Source: an uncultured bacterium
GTDB taxonomy: Bacteria; Krumholzibacteriota; Krumholzibacteriia; LZORAL124-64-63
DNA: 40,349 nucleotides
Direction of reading: 5' to 3'
Assembly: GCA_937910695.1 (NCBI GenBank)
Contig: CALEMW010000170.1
Span: forward strand, 1 to 40,349
Below the pieces are notes generated by a model, which saw nothing but the letters and a program-made list of their open reading frames with translations, was not told the DNA's origin and did not search any database. Position numbers and translations under genes: made by a program. Shown piece after piece: positions 17,937 to 27,351 of this stretch (its first letter is position 1; each line of letters starts with the position of its first letter).

Positions 17937-19310
17937 TTACCGCTCCAAGAGCTTCTGGCTTTCGATCACGCGTTTGATGACGTCGTTGTTCAGCACCCTG
18001 AACTCGACGCGACGGTTCTCGGCACGGCCTTCGGCTGTGCCGTTGTCGGCCACGGGCATGCTCTCGCCATAACCCTTGGCGGAGAACTGACCGGCCTGGA
18101 TGGTCGGGAAGCTCTCGATCATGTAGGCCATGACCGACCGGGCGCGCTCTTCGGACAGAAGCTGGTTCGATGCTTCGGATCCCTGGCTGTCGGTATGGCC
18201 GCCGATTTCGATGCGCAGCTCGGGCCAGTTCTTCAGCACGCCGCCGATCTTGTCCAGACCGCTGGTATCGGCCAGGTCGAGCACCGACGACCCGCTCTGG
18301 AACTTCACTTCGGAGGTGCGGATCATGCCTGTATCGAGGAGCTCCTCTTCGGTCTCGGTCACCGAAATGGGGCAGCCCTGGTCGTTGGCCTTCAGGTGCG
18401 AAGGCGTGTTGGGGCACTGGTCGAGGCCGTCGTATACACCGTCGTTGTCGGAATCCAGGGGACAGCCGTGGGCGTCGATGACGGCGCCGGCAGGCGTGTC
18501 GCCGCAGTGATCCAGGCCGTCGAGCACACCGTCGCCGTCGCTGTCCGCGGGACAGCCGTAGGCATCGACGACGGCGCCCATGGGCGTATCGTCACAGGTG
18601 TCGAGGCCGTCGAGGACGCCGTCGTTGTCGTTGTCGCCGGGGCAACCCTCGGCATTCACGGTGGCGCCCGCGGGCGTTCCGTCGCAGAGGTCGTCCTTGT
18701 CGCGGACGCCGTCGTTGTCGTTGTCCTTCGAGCCGCGCCCGAAGTGGAACTGCAGGGCGGCGCTGACGATCAGGTTATGAGTGATGTCGCCGTTGTTCGG
18801 GAAACCATGGGCGAGGTCGGTCATCACATCGCGGACCTCGAGGCGCAGGTCGCGGCGGTTCACGCGGTCGCCGCCCAGCTTGATCTTGAAGCCGGCGCCG
18901 GCCTCCCAGCCGTTGAGGCTCCAATCACGGGGTAGGGCGTCGCCGTTCACGTCGAACTGGGCCCAGCCGCCGAGCAGGAAGGGATTGATGGATGAGCGCG
19001 GGCGCAGGTCGAGGACCAGGTCCATGCCCGTGTGACGGGCATCGACGTCGGTCATCGAGGCCAGATGTTCAGTCCCGCTCCAGCCTAGTGATCCCTCGAG
19101 GGACATCCAGCGCAGCACGTGCAGCGCTCCGCGTCCGCCGACGATGAACCCGTCGTCGAGACCGATTTCTTCGGACCACATGGTCATGCCGCCGTAGGGC
19201 GTCAGGGAGATGATAGGACGATCGTTTTCGCCTACTTCAGCCTGCGATTGCGGTGCAGTCATCATCAACAACAGAATCAGCAGAATCATCCTGTTCAAAC
19301 TGGGTTTCAT
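17937..19310 (-). CDS. Outer membrane OmpA-family protein with TSP3 repeats
   Basis: The protein has 457 residues with a signal peptide cleaved near SQA24. Residues 25-190 look like an eight-strand beta-barrel ending in an aromatic strand (ALQFHF). Residues 196-314 hold four thrombospondin type 3-like calcium-binding repeats (DNDNDGVxDxxDxC...GCP) with a 30-residue period. Residues 330-440 form an OmpA C-terminal peptidoglycan-binding domain with GHTDSQGSEASNQLLSEERA, so D374 and R389 are in place. This protein should tether the outer membrane to the wall through a stiff calcium-bound linker. The start has GAGGAGGGG upstream. It is monocistronic and divergent from the ECF sigma gene, with 201 bases between the two starts. 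Confidence 0.93.
   Translation of the reverse strand: MKPSLNRMILLILLLMMTAPQSQAEVGENDRPIISLTPYGGMTMWSEEIGLDDGFIVGGRGALHVLRWMSLEGSLGWSGTEHLASMTDVDARHTGMDLVLDLRPRSSINPFLLGGWAQFDVNGDALPRDWSLNGWEAGAGFKIKLGGDRVNRRDLRLEVRDVMTDLAHGFPNNGDITHNLIVSAALQFHFGRGSKDNDNDGVRDKDDLCDGTPAGATVNAEGCPGDNDNDGVLDGLDTCDDTPMGAVVDAYGCPADSDGDGVLDGLDHCGDTPAGAVIDAHGCPLDSDNDGVYDGLDQCPNTPSHLKANDQGCPISVTETEEELLDTGMIRTSEVKFQSGSSVLDLADTSGLDKIGGVLKNWPELRIEIGGHTDSQGSEASNQLLSEERARSVMAYMIESFPTIQAGQFSAKGYGESMPVADNGTAEGRAENRRVEFRVLNNDVIKRVIESQKLLER
18369..18725 (-). repeat. Four 90-base TSP3-type coding repeats
   Basis: The repeats lie within the OmpA-family gene. Each unit encodes DxDxDGV(L/Y/R)DxxDxC, a TPxGAxVxAxGCP-like segment and an acidic start to the next unit. 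They form the calcium-binding linker between barrel and OmpA domain. The exact 30-residue period suggests expansion by duplication. Confidence 0.85.
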
Positions 19311-19511
19311 GGTCCCCTCCTCTTCAAAATCGATTCGTCGTCCATTTTCCGGTTGATCGCGTGTCGCCCTCCAGACACACGGGTATGAGCGAAGTCACAT
19401 CGGCCTGCGAAAATTTTCGGAGCCGCAATCGTCGCCGGCTGATAAAGTCCTTACAGATCGGAAGATGTGACTTTCGAGTTCGATGCCTTGTCCATTTGCA
19501 GGAGCGACGAT

Positions 19512-20069
19512 GTGAGCGTCAGCGACGAACAACTGGTCGAGCGGGCCCAGACGGCGATTCAGGGCGATCTGCGTGCCTTCGACGAACTCGTGCGGAGACA
19601 CCAGGCCAAGGTTCAGACCAACGCACGCTATCTCACGGGTTCCGAGGACGATGCCCTGGATCTGTCCCAGGACGTGTTCGTGAAAGCCTATTTCCATATG
19701 AAGCGGTTCGAGGGTCGGTCGAGTTTCGGGACCTGGGTCCAGCGCATCAAGGTGAACCACTGCCTCAACCATATCCGCAAGACGAAGGGCAAGACCTTCG
19801 TGGATGTGGAGGATCCCGTACTCGAGGCTGAGGCGCCCATGCGGACGGCGGCCCGAACCGATGCCGAAGTCGAAGCCGACGATGTCCGAGGACGCATCGG
19901 CGGCACACTGGATCGGATGGCCGACACCTTACGCGTACCTCTTCTGATGAGGGACATGGATGGATTTTCCTATCAAGAGATCTCCGACGAGCTCGGCGTA
20001 GGATTGTCGGCGGTGAAGATGAGGATCAAGCGGGCTCGCGAGGAGTTCCGCGCACTTTACGGAGCATGA
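19512..20069 (+). CDS. ECF-type RNA polymerase sigma factor
   Basis: The protein has 185 residues. Region 2 is RAFDELVRRHQ, ALDLSQDVFVKAYFHMKRF and FGTWVQRIKVNHCLNHIRK; region 4 is RVPLLMRDMDGFSYQEISDE and GLSAVKMRIKRAREEF. The GTG start at 19512 has AGGAG seven bases upstream; an ATG 15 codons further out has no such site and adds an unlikely leader. A frame of 80 codons and an MscS-like channel follow directly, so the factor probably responds to an envelope signal. No zinc-finger anti-sigma factor is adjacent. Confidence 0.93.
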   Translation: MSVSDEQLVERAQTAIQGDLRAFDELVRRHQAKVQTNARYLTGSEDDALDLSQDVFVKAYFHMKRFEGRSSFGTWVQRIKVNHCLNHIRKTKGKTFVDVEDPVLEAEAPMRTAARTDAEVEADDVRGRIGGTLDRMADTLRVPLLMRDMDGFSYQEISDELGVGLSAVKMRIKRAREEFRALYGA

Positions 20070-20070
20070 C

Positions 20071-20313
20071 TTGGATCACGAAGAACACGACATCGACACA
20101 GGAGAACCGATCGCGGAACTGGGCGTTTTCGCCGTGGAGCCTGCACCGGAACTGGTGGGGAAGGTGGCGCGGAGCATCAATCGCCGCAACCTCGTGTCGG
20201 ATTCCCTCGATTTTTCATTCATGGTCATGCTGAAAACTCTATGGGAGTTCTTCAGAGTCGTGATGGAGACGATTCCCGGAATAGATGAAGAGGAGGATCG
20301 AAATGGACGGTGA
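20071..20313 (+). CDS. Small protein, possible anti-sigma or membrane partner
   Basis: The protein has 80 residues from a TTG start; GGAG lies six bases upstream and the sigma-factor stop is one base before. The N-terminal third is acidic (HEEHDIDTGEPIAE). The middle, EPAPELVGKVARSINRR, resembles the helix that follows zinc fingers in anti-sigma proteins. The end is hydrophobic and aromatic (FSFMVMLKTLWEFFRVVME) and could be a membrane-associated helix. There are no Cys or His pairs for zinc. From its position I infer a role in controlling the sigma factor, but no family is recognised. Its 3' end overlaps the start of the channel gene by 11 bases. Confidence 0.6.
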   Translation: MDHEEHDIDTGEPIAELGVFAVEPAPELVGKVARSINRRNLVSDSLDFSFMVMLKTLWEFFRVVMETIPGIDEEEDRNGR

Positions 20314-21124
20314 ATTCTCCCTGAAGACGGCCGCCGCCGGTGTACTCGAACACCTGTCCGACGCCCTCGCAGGATTCGTTCCGAGGGTATTGACGGCTTT
20401 GACGGTCTTTATCCTCGGTCTGTTGTTGGCCAAGCTGGCCGCGAGGGGGATCCGCGGGCTTTTCTCCCGGCTCAAGATCGACGAACTCCTCGAGCGTGTA
20501 GGGTTCACCGCCGTACTCAAGAAATTCGGTCTGCAGGAGACGCCCGGAGCGGTCCTGGCGCGCATGGTCTACTATCTTCTGGTCCTGCTGTTCGCCCAGA
20601 GCGCGGCCCAGGCCGTCGGGCTGGTGGCAGTGTCGGATGCCATCTCTTCGTTCTTCACGTATCTGCCCAACCTCGTCGCCGCCTTCATCGTGCTGCTGAT
20701 CGGCATGATGCTCAGCCAGTTCGCCGGTGGTGCCGTCACGCGATCCGCTCAGGATTCCGGCGTTGAGTTCGCCCCGATTCTCGGACGCAGCGTCTCGGCA
20801 CTCATCCTGTTCGTTGTGGCGATCATGGCCGTATCGCAGCTGCGTATCGATACACGGGTCATCTACATGGTGGTGCAGCTCCTTCTCGGGGGCGCGGCCC
20901 TGGCTCTGGCCCTCTCATTCGGTCTTGGTACCCGCGACGTGACGCGGAACATCGTGGCGGGTTTCTATGCCCGTAAGGTGTTCAGCGTAGGCGAGGAGAT
21001 CGAAATGGACGGTCAAACGGGCGTTCTTGTGGGTGTTACGGCTCTCCAAACACTGCTAGAGCGGGACGGCCGTACGATTTCGGTCCCCAACCACGTGTTC
21101 ATCGAGCAGTCGGTCCGCCAATAA
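20303..21124 (+). CDS. MscS-like mechanosensitive channel family membrane protein
   Basis: The protein has 273 residues. An N-terminal hydrophobic segment (VLTALTVFILGLLLAKLAARGI) of the conserved TM-helix type is followed by two to three further membrane segments. The pore-lining-like helix LLGGAALALALSFGLGTRD and a short beta domain (FSVGEEIEMDGQTGVLVGV, RTISVPNHVFIEQSV) match the MscS pore and upper vestibule. The large C-terminal cage of MscS is missing, so this is a minimal member. The ATG at 20303 follows an AGGAGG. The gene ends the sigma, small protein, channel unit and is followed by a strong hairpin. Confidence 0.87.
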   Translation: MDGEFSLKTAAAGVLEHLSDALAGFVPRVLTALTVFILGLLLAKLAARGIRGLFSRLKIDELLERVGFTAVLKKFGLQETPGAVLARMVYYLLVLLFAQSAAQAVGLVAVSDAISSFFTYLPNLVAAFIVLLIGMMLSQFAGGAVTRSAQDSGVEFAPILGRSVSALILFVVAIMAVSQLRIDTRVIYMVVQLLLGGAALALALSFGLGTRDVTRNIVAGFYARKVFSVGEEIEMDGQTGVLVGVTALQTLLERDGRTISVPNHVFIEQSVRQ

Positions 21125-21135
21125 TCTGCTTCGAT

Positions 21136-21166
21136 GAGCCGCCACATACCCGTGTGGCGGCTCTCG
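21136..21166 (+). terminator. Hairpin after the channel gene
   Basis: A perfect 11-bp stem (GAGCCGCCACA at 21136-21146, TGTGGCGGCTC at 21153-21163) encloses a 6-base loop, 11 bases after the stop codon. The following U-run is weak. Confidence 0.7.
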
Positions 21167-21253
21167 TGCCTTCATTTCCCCTCAAGCCGCCGCCCTGCCG
21201 GTCGATGATGCTTCCGAGGTACGTCCCGTTTACCCCGGCCTCGGAGCATCCTT

Positions 21254-24200
21254 ATGGGCAACAATACGACTCTGGTCACCCGACCGGATGTCACCAGCGA
21301 GGAAGCCATCCTGAAATGGATGACGTCCATCTCTGGCGTGCCCGAGGATCGACTCTATGAAGGCTTGTTCCTCAATGCGGACGGCGAACCCGAACCTCCC
21401 CGCATCTCCTTGAATGAAGCTCTTTGGTCATTCGACCCCTTCACCGGACAATTGCTGCAGCTTGGAGTGGGTGCCTGGAGCATCTTTGGAATTCCCATTC
21501 TCGAGCTTCGTCGCAATCCTATTCAGCTGTTCCAATCCATCCTGCCTGAAGATCGCCAGGTTCTCGTAGATCTGGCCATGATCAAGAAATACGGCGACGA
21601 GATCAGTCGAGACTACAGGCTTCAGCGAAAAGACGGCATCGTGCGCTGGGTCCGCGCCCGCGCCGCCCTGGTCCGCAATGAGGCAGGGAAGGCGATCAGG
21701 GTCGAGGGCGTGATTCAGGACGTCACCGAGGAAAGAGAGCGGCACAAGGAAGCCGATCTTCGCATGCACAGGGTCCAGAAGCAGCAGCAGGCGCTCGAGC
21801 GGTTATTCAAGGACCGCAATGTCACACACGGCAATATGAGGACGGCACTGCGGCGCATCACGGAACTGGCGGCCGACGGCATGGACGTGGACCGGGTCGG
21901 CATCTGGATGCTGGACGACGAGACCGGAAGACTGTCCTGCAGCGATCTGTTCGAGGTCGGAGAGCATCTCCATACCGAAGGGCTCACCCTCGATCTCGAT
22001 CGCTACCCGGATTATTCAAGCACCCTCAAGAGCCAGAGTATCATTTCGGTTTCCGATGCACTCACGGACGAGAGCCTCTCCGAAATGAGAGACGATTACC
22101 TGGTGCCCCTGAACATCACCTCGCTGCTCGACACCATCATCGTGAAGGGCGGCCGCACGGTTGGTGTCGTGAAACATGAACAGCGTCTTGAGCGCCGCGA
22201 GTGGATGGCCGAAGAACACTCCTTCGTAAGTCGCGTGGCCGATCAGGTCTCTCAAATGCTCGAACGCATCGAGCGCGAGGAGGCCGAGAGACAGTTGGTC
22301 GTGTTGCAGGCGACCATCGAACAGTCGCCAACGGGCATGGTTCTCGCCGAATTCGACGGTGTGATCAACTACTGCAACCAAGCCTTTGCCGGCATGCATG
22401 GATACGAGAGAGACGACGTTCAAGGAGAATCAATCGAGCTCTTCCTCGAGGAAGACTTCGCGAGCGTCGCCGAGAGCATAAACAGGAAACTCTCTCAGGA
22501 CGAAGGCACTGTTCTGATCGAACTGACCCATAAACGTCGTGACGGCAGCACGTTTCCCGGCCTGGTGAATGCAGGACTGATCGAGGACCCGATTGGAGGC
22601 GGCAAATACATCGCCGTCTCGCTCACCGACATCACCGAGCGCAAAAACTGGGAAGAGGTTCTCAAGGAAGAGCGCAGGCGCCTGAAGACGCTTCTGGCGA
22701 GTCTACCGGGAATGGCGTTCAGGATCAGGAACGAGGAGGGCTGGCCGGTCGAGTTCGTCAGTCAGGGTTGTGTGGATCTCATCGGTTGGCAGGCCGAAGA
22801 CATCATCAACAACATGCTGGTCTCACATGCCGACTGTGTGCATCCGGACGACAAGCAGATGGTCTGGAAGGTCATGGACAAGGCGTTCGAGGCCCGCAGC
22901 AGCTACGAGGTGGAGTACCGGATCATCGATGCCGAGGGCCGTGTGAAATGGGTCTGGGAGCAAGGGCTGGGCGTATACGAAGACGATGTGCTCGTCGCCG
23001 CCGAAGGCTTCGTCTGCAACATCACCGACCGAGTCGAAGCTCACGAGGCTCTGCGTGGCAGCGAAACCCGATACCGCGAACTCTTCGACAACATGAATTC
23101 CGGCGTGGCCGTGTTCAATGTCAACGGACAGGGTGAGCGGTTCTTCTTCAAGGAATACAACAAGGCCGGCGAACGCATGGACGGCGTCACGAGTGCGAAG
23201 GTGCTCGGCCGCGAAGTGCGGGACCTGTTCCTGGGCGTCGTCGACTCAGGTCTCCTCGATGTATTCCGACGCGTCTGGAGAACCGGCGATCCTGAGGGCC
23301 TGCCGGTCACGTTGTACGACGCCGGCCGCCTGACGAGTTGGCGTGAGAACTATGTGTACAAGCTTCCGTCAGGTGAAATCGTCTGCGTCTTCGAAGACGT
23401 GACCGAACAGATCATGGCCCAGCAGGCTCTGCGTCTCAAGCAGATCTCCATCGACCAGGCCAACGATGCGATGATCTGGACTCTGCCGTCCGGCAAGATT
23501 ATCGACGCCAACGACGGCGCCTGCGAACTCTACGGCTACAGTTCCGCCGACCTGCTTACTAAGTCCATTTTCGACCTCACGACGAGCTTCACCCCTGAGT
23601 CCTGGGCAAAACGTTGGGATAAGCTGCGGACGACGCGTTCGTCGCGGGCTGAATCGTGGCATCAGCGCTCCGACGGCCGTGTGCTTCCGGTTGAGGTTTC
23701 CACCAAGTTCCTCGAGTTCGAGGGACAGGAATTCCACTGCACCATCGTGCGGGATCTCACGGAGCAGAAGCATCATGAAGCCGAGATCCAACGCATGAAC
23801 GAAGAGCTTGAACGGCGAGTGGAAGCGCGAACCTGGGAGCTAAGTCAGAGCCAGGATCAGCTCATGCAGTCGGAGAAGATGGCAGCCCTCGGCCGGCTCG
23901 TCGCGGGAGTGGCTCACGAGATCAACACGCCCATCGGCATCGGCGTGACGGCAGCCTCGCACTTGAACGACAAAATCATCGCGACCAAGTCGATGTACAA
24001 GAACGGCACCATGAAACGGTCCGATTTCGAGACGTTCCTGTCCGACGCCGACGAGACCAGTGCCATGATCCTGTCGAACCTGGGTTCAGCCTCACGACTG
24101 ATCCGGGGTTTCAAGGGTGTGGCCGTGGATCAGTCGGATGAAGCGCGGCGAATCGTCGTTGTGAAGAACTATTTAGAGGAAGTGCTGCTCAGTCTCCGGC

Positions 24201-24619
24201 CGCGACTGAAGCGTACCCTGATCGACGTCCGGCTCGATTGTCCCGGAGATCTCGTTCTGGACAGCTATCCCGGGGCCCTGTCCCAGACGATTACGAATCT
24301 CGTGCTCAACTCGCTCATCCACGCCTTCGGGGAGGATGAGTCGGGTGTCGTCACCATCGACGTCCGCGCCAAGGGCGATGATCTGGAGATCACCTACGCC
24401 GACGACGGCGCGGGCATGGCCAGCGACATCGTGCAGAAGCTCTATGAACCCTTCTTCACCACACGTCGCGGGCGCGGCGGCAGCGGCCTTGGTATGCACG
24501 TGGTCTATACAGCCGTGACCGATGTGCTAGGCGGTCATTTAACCTGCGAAAGCACGCCGGGCGAAGGTACCATCTTCGTGATCACGATTCCGCGGGAGAG
24601 GAGGCGCGACGATGAATGA
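21254..24619 (+). CDS. Multi-PAS/GAF sensor histidine kinase
   Basis: The protein has 1121 residues and no membrane segment, so it is a cytoplasmic sensor. The approximate order is PAS (55-165), GAF (185-345), four PAS units (348-465, 473-595, 600-720, 727-840), a coiled coil (840-872), HisKA and HATPase_c. The phospho-acceptor is H888 in LVAGVAHEINTPIGIG. The ATP-binding N, G1 and G2 boxes are LVLNSLIHAF, ADDGAGMAS and GRGGSGLGMHVVY. The stop overlaps by 8 bases the start of a receiver protein, its obvious partner. The transmitter is strikingly similar to that of the membrane kinase at 30.9-33.7 kb. The ligand is unknown; the GAF and PAS units have no obvious haem or flavin signature that I can identify. 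Confidence 0.94.
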   Translation: MGNNTTLVTRPDVTSEEAILKWMTSISGVPEDRLYEGLFLNADGEPEPPRISLNEALWSFDPFTGQLLQLGVGAWSIFGIPILELRRNPIQLFQSILPEDRQVLVDLAMIKKYGDEISRDYRLQRKDGIVRWVRARAALVRNEAGKAIRVEGVIQDVTEERERHKEADLRMHRVQKQQQALERLFKDRNVTHGNMRTALRRITELAADGMDVDRVGIWMLDDETGRLSCSDLFEVGEHLHTEGLTLDLDRYPDYSSTLKSQSIISVSDALTDESLSEMRDDYLVPLNITSLLDTIIVKGGRTVGVVKHEQRLERREWMAEEHSFVSRVADQVSQMLERIEREEAERQLVVLQATIEQSPTGMVLAEFDGVINYCNQAFAGMHGYERDDVQGESIELFLEEDFASVAESINRKLSQDEGTVLIELTHKRRDGSTFPGLVNAGLIEDPIGGGKYIAVSLTDITERKNWEEVLKEERRRLKTLLASLPGMAFRIRNEEGWPVEFVSQGCVDLIGWQAEDIINNMLVSHADCVHPDDKQMVWKVMDKAFEARSSYEVEYRIIDAEGRVKWVWEQGLGVYEDDVLVAAEGFVCNITDRVEAHEALRGSETRYRELFDNMNSGVAVFNVNGQGERFFFKEYNKAGERMDGVTSAKVLGREVRDLFLGVVDSGLLDVFRRVWRTGDPEGLPVTLYDAGRLTSWRENYVYKLPSGEIVCVFEDVTEQIMAQQALRLKQISIDQANDAMIWTLPSGKIIDANDGACELYGYSSADLLTKSIFDLTTSFTPESWAKRWDKLRTTRSSRAESWHQRSDGRVLPVEVSTKFLEFEGQEFHCTIVRDLTEQKHHEAEIQRMNEELERRVEARTWELSQSQDQLMQSEKMAALGRLVAGVAHEINTPIGIGVTAASHLNDKIIATKSMYKNGTMKRSDFETFLSDADETSAMILSNLGSASRLIRGFKGVAVDQSDEARRIVVVKNYLEEVLLSLRPRLKRTLIDVRLDCPGDLVLDSYPGALSQTITNLVLNSLIHAFGEDESGVVTIDVRAKGDDLEITYADDGAGMASDIVQKLYEPFFTTRRGRGGSGLGMHVVYTAVTDVLGGHLTCESTPGEGTIFVITIPRERRRDDE

Positions 24620-26225
24620 TCATCGGGACGACCTTCTCCTGATCCAGGACGATCTCACGTTCGCGGCAGAGGAATCTGCGGAGACGGTTCTGAAGTGTGC
24701 CTCTGGGGACGCTTGGAAGGTCGTGATCGCCGACGACGATGAGGAAGTGCATTCCCTCACGCGTCTCGTGCTTTCCGACTACACGTTCGAGGGCCGTTCG
24801 CTGAACTTCATCAGCGCGTTTTCGGGCAAGGAAACCGTTAAGGTGATGAGGGAGCATCCGGACACGGCGATGCTGCTTCTGGACGTAGTGATGGAAAAGG
24901 ACAATGCGGGCCTCGAAACCGTCAAGGTGATCCGCGATGAGCTGGACAACCATTTCGTCCGCATCGTTCTGAGGACCGGACAGCCGGGTCAGGCTCCGGA
25001 GCAGGACGTCGTCTCGGCCTACGACATCAACGACTACAAGGCCAAAACGGAACTGACGGCTCAAAAACTATCGACCACCGTGACTTCGGCCCTGCGCTCA
25101 TACCGTGACCTGCGAACCATCGAGCGCAATCGACAGGGCATGGAGAGCGTCAACGGTCTCTGCCGGGATCTCTACAGGTGTACGCGTACAGAAGATCTGG
25201 CGCGTCAGGCCCTCGCGGGACTCGTCGATCTGTTCCACAGCAGCGGCCGGAGCGAAGATGTTTCGTCCCTGTTCTCGCTGCGTGACGGCGAACACGACGT
25301 CGTGCTGGCATCGAGCGGTCGCTTCGAGGGAGCGGACGGCTGTCCGCTCGACGAAATCGTGACGGCGGAACTCAAAGAGCGGATGCAGAACGCGTTCCGT
25401 GAAGGCGACGAGAGTTCGGACGAGTTCGGCTACTACTGTCTGCTGCGTTCGCAGCCGGGACGGAGTGTCCGCCTTATCGTCGAATGTCCCGGTGGCATGG
25501 ATGTTCAGGAACGCGATCTCGTGGGCGTGTACATGGCCAACGTGCGGACCGCTTACGACAACATCCTGCTCAATCGTGAGCTGCTGGAAACCCAACGCGA
25601 GATGATCTTCACGTTGAGTGAGGTCGTGGAAAGCCGTTCCAAGGAGACTGCGAATCATGTGAAGCGCGTTGGACGCATGGCGCGAAGGCTCGGTGAGCTG
25701 GCCGGCCTGGACGACGACGACGTACGCCTGCTCGAACTCGCGGCGCCTCTCCACGACATCGGCAAGATCGGGATTCCCGACTCAGTATTGCTCAAGCCGG
25801 GGCCGTTCACTCCCGAAGAGCGGACCGTGATGCAGAGCCATGCCGCCATCGGTCGCGACATATTCCGGAATTCAAACCGGCCCCTGTTCCAGGTGGCCGG
25901 TAGGATCTCCTATCATCATCACGAGAAATGGGACGGTTCGGGATACCCGAACAAACTCATGGGTGAAGACATCCACATCCACGGGCGCATCGTCGCCATC
26001 GTGGACGTGTTCGACGCCCTCGCCCACGAGCGTGTCTACAAGCCAGCCATGCCGATTCAGGAATGTTTGGAGTATATCAAGGGTCAGAGCGGTCGGCATT
26101 TCGACCCCGCGTTGGTGGATCTCTTCCTCACCAACAGCGAAGAGTTTCTGGCCGTCATCGCAGAACTGCATGACCAATGCGAACCGGTCCCGGTCGATAC
26201 GGACCACGTGCTGCTCGAAGTCTGA
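24612..26225 (+). CDS. Response regulator: REC-DUF3369-HD-GYP cyclic di-GMP phosphodiesterase
   Basis: The protein has 537 residues. A receiver domain (about 35-160) has the acidic cluster ADDDEE and phospho-acceptor D91 in LLLDVVMEKD. DUF3369 spans about 165-325, as in kinase partners of this type. The HD-GYP domain (about 330-520) has H381-D382 in LHDIGKIGIP and a complete HHHEKWDGSGYP motif, so it should hydrolyse cyclic di-GMP. The start overlaps the kinase gene by 8 bases, which fixes the pair. Phosphorylation by the upstream kinase presumably alters the cyclic di-GMP level, which the PilZ protein at 4 kb could sense. The convergent neighbour ends 20 bases away. Confidence 0.95.
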   Translation: MNDHRDDLLLIQDDLTFAAEESAETVLKCASGDAWKVVIADDDEEVHSLTRLVLSDYTFEGRSLNFISAFSGKETVKVMREHPDTAMLLLDVVMEKDNAGLETVKVIRDELDNHFVRIVLRTGQPGQAPEQDVVSAYDINDYKAKTELTAQKLSTTVTSALRSYRDLRTIERNRQGMESVNGLCRDLYRCTRTEDLARQALAGLVDLFHSSGRSEDVSSLFSLRDGEHDVVLASSGRFEGADGCPLDEIVTAELKERMQNAFREGDESSDEFGYYCLLRSQPGRSVRLIVECPGGMDVQERDLVGVYMANVRTAYDNILLNRELLETQREMIFTLSEVVESRSKETANHVKRVGRMARRLGELAGLDDDDVRLLELAAPLHDIGKIGIPDSVLLKPGPFTPEERTVMQSHAAIGRDIFRNSNRPLFQVAGRISYHHHEKWDGSGYPNKLMGEDIHIHGRIVAIVDVFDALAHERVYKPAMPIQECLEYIKGQSGRHFDPALVDLFLTNSEEFLAVIAELHDQCEPVPVDTDHVLLEV

Positions 26226-26245
26226 GCCGGTCTACATCCCGCGAT

Positions 26246-27232
26246 TCAGTGTTCGAGATGACCCACGTACAACGACGTGCCGGTGCTGTTCTTGACGAGG
26301 AACGCGATGCGGTCGCCCGCCCAGGAAAGAGTGGGGCGAAGAGGAGCGATGCCAGCGTCGCCGATATAGGTGACGGGATCGTCGCCGGAGCGGGGATGAA
26401 CCACGTAGTCGTGTCCGTTGGGAGCCGTGTAGCCAACTTGAGAACCGTCGCCCGAGAAGCTGGGATGAGTGCCCGGCCCAAGGGGATGAGCTTCTTCGGC
26501 ATTGAAGGGGATCCAGGTCACGACACCTTCCTCATTCCTGTAGACCACGAATTCGCCGTCGCGGCTGATGCGGAACCCGGTGGCTTCCTCTAATCCTGTG
26601 GCCGGTCTTGTGAGTAGGACGGATTCGGCTTCGCGGTCCTGCCAGTGCATGATCCAGGTGGTCTGCCAGGTGCCCACGCCCCGCCGTCCCCAGGCGTCGA
26701 TGCTCAACTCGTGGGGCGACGAGATCTGGTTTTCGGAGAGTCCGACGGCGATGCCTGAGAAGGTGCGCAGGATGTCCGGGGGCGGGTCGCCGCTTACGGT
26801 CGAGGCAGCGGCGCCCATGATGTGCATGCCGAAGCTTCCGGGCAGAAGTCCCTGGAAGTAGCCGATGCCGCCGCCCTCGAGCCCGCAGGGGGAGTATCCC
26901 CCCAAAATCCAGTGGTCCAGATCGGGATCTGTCACCGCGATGAGCGAAGCGCCGGTGCCTGCCTCGACTTTCCAGATGATGCTGCCGGGACCGGCGGTGA
27001 AGATGATCCAGCGGTCATCGTCGGTCCATTCTGGCGGCCTGTCGAGGATATCAAGCTGTTCCGAGGATAGAAGGAGATGTGAACTCAGGAGATAATCGAT
27101 GGGTGGAACGGGGTCGGGGTCGTCGCCGGGGCCGGAGGGGTCGTTGTCACCACAACCGGACAGGCAGAGCATCACAAGCAGCGCTGCCGTTGTCAGCAAG
27201 GGAAGCATCGGGTTAAGGGACGGTCTGTTCAT
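26246..27232 (-). CDS. Lipoprotein with TolB-like beta-propeller
   Basis: The protein has 328 residues with a lipobox LCLSGC (Cys27), followed by a low-complexity Asp/Pro/Gly linker (GDNDPSGPGDDPDPVPP). The body contains blade-like repeats resembling WD40-like/TolB propellers: PPEWTDDDRWIIFTAG, GFRISRDGEFVVYRNEEG, HPSFSGDGSQVGYTAPNG and PTLSWAGDRIAFLVKN. No enzymatic motif is visible. It is anchored outside the inner membrane and probably binds a protein or polysaccharide. It is transcribed divergently from the universal stress gene, and no partner gene is adjacent. Confidence 0.82.
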   Translation of the reverse strand: MNRPSLNPMLPLLTTAALLVMLCLSGCGDNDPSGPGDDPDPVPPIDYLLSSHLLLSSEQLDILDRPPEWTDDDRWIIFTAGPGSIIWKVEAGTGASLIAVTDPDLDHWILGGYSPCGLEGGGIGYFQGLLPGSFGMHIMGAAASTVSGDPPPDILRTFSGIAVGLSENQISSPHELSIDAWGRRGVGTWQTTWIMHWQDREAESVLLTRPATGLEEATGFRISRDGEFVVYRNEEGVVTWIPFNAEEAHPLGPGTHPSFSGDGSQVGYTAPNGHDYVVHPRSGDDPVTYIGDAGIAPLRPTLSWAGDRIAFLVKNSTGTSLYVGHLEH

Positions 27233-27314
27233 GATCCTAGGATCCTGCCCATTTGCATTTGCGTCAAGTGTCGTTGCCGGGATTACACCTGTCTCAGCAA
27301 TTCATGTTCCCCAT

Positions 27315-27351
27315 GGAGCCTGTGGCTCCGAAGTTAACGATATGCTATATT
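27315..27351 (+). promoter_or_regulatory. Candidate promoter and palindrome upstream of the usp gene
   Basis: GGAGCC-TGT-GGCTCC (27315-27329) is an inverted repeat. An AT-rich patch with TATATT (27346-27351) could serve as a -10 element. No convincing -35 is seen, so an activator site or an alternative sigma factor is possible. A second small hairpin (GCCCGC/GCGGGC, 27431-27446) lies just before the ribosome site of the gene. Confidence 0.3.

Noticed and set aside
19408-19419. Perfect palindrome CGAAAATTTTCG between the OmpA-family and ECF sigma genes
   Set aside because: A single 12-base site with no second copy seen. It could be an operator, but chance is not excluded.
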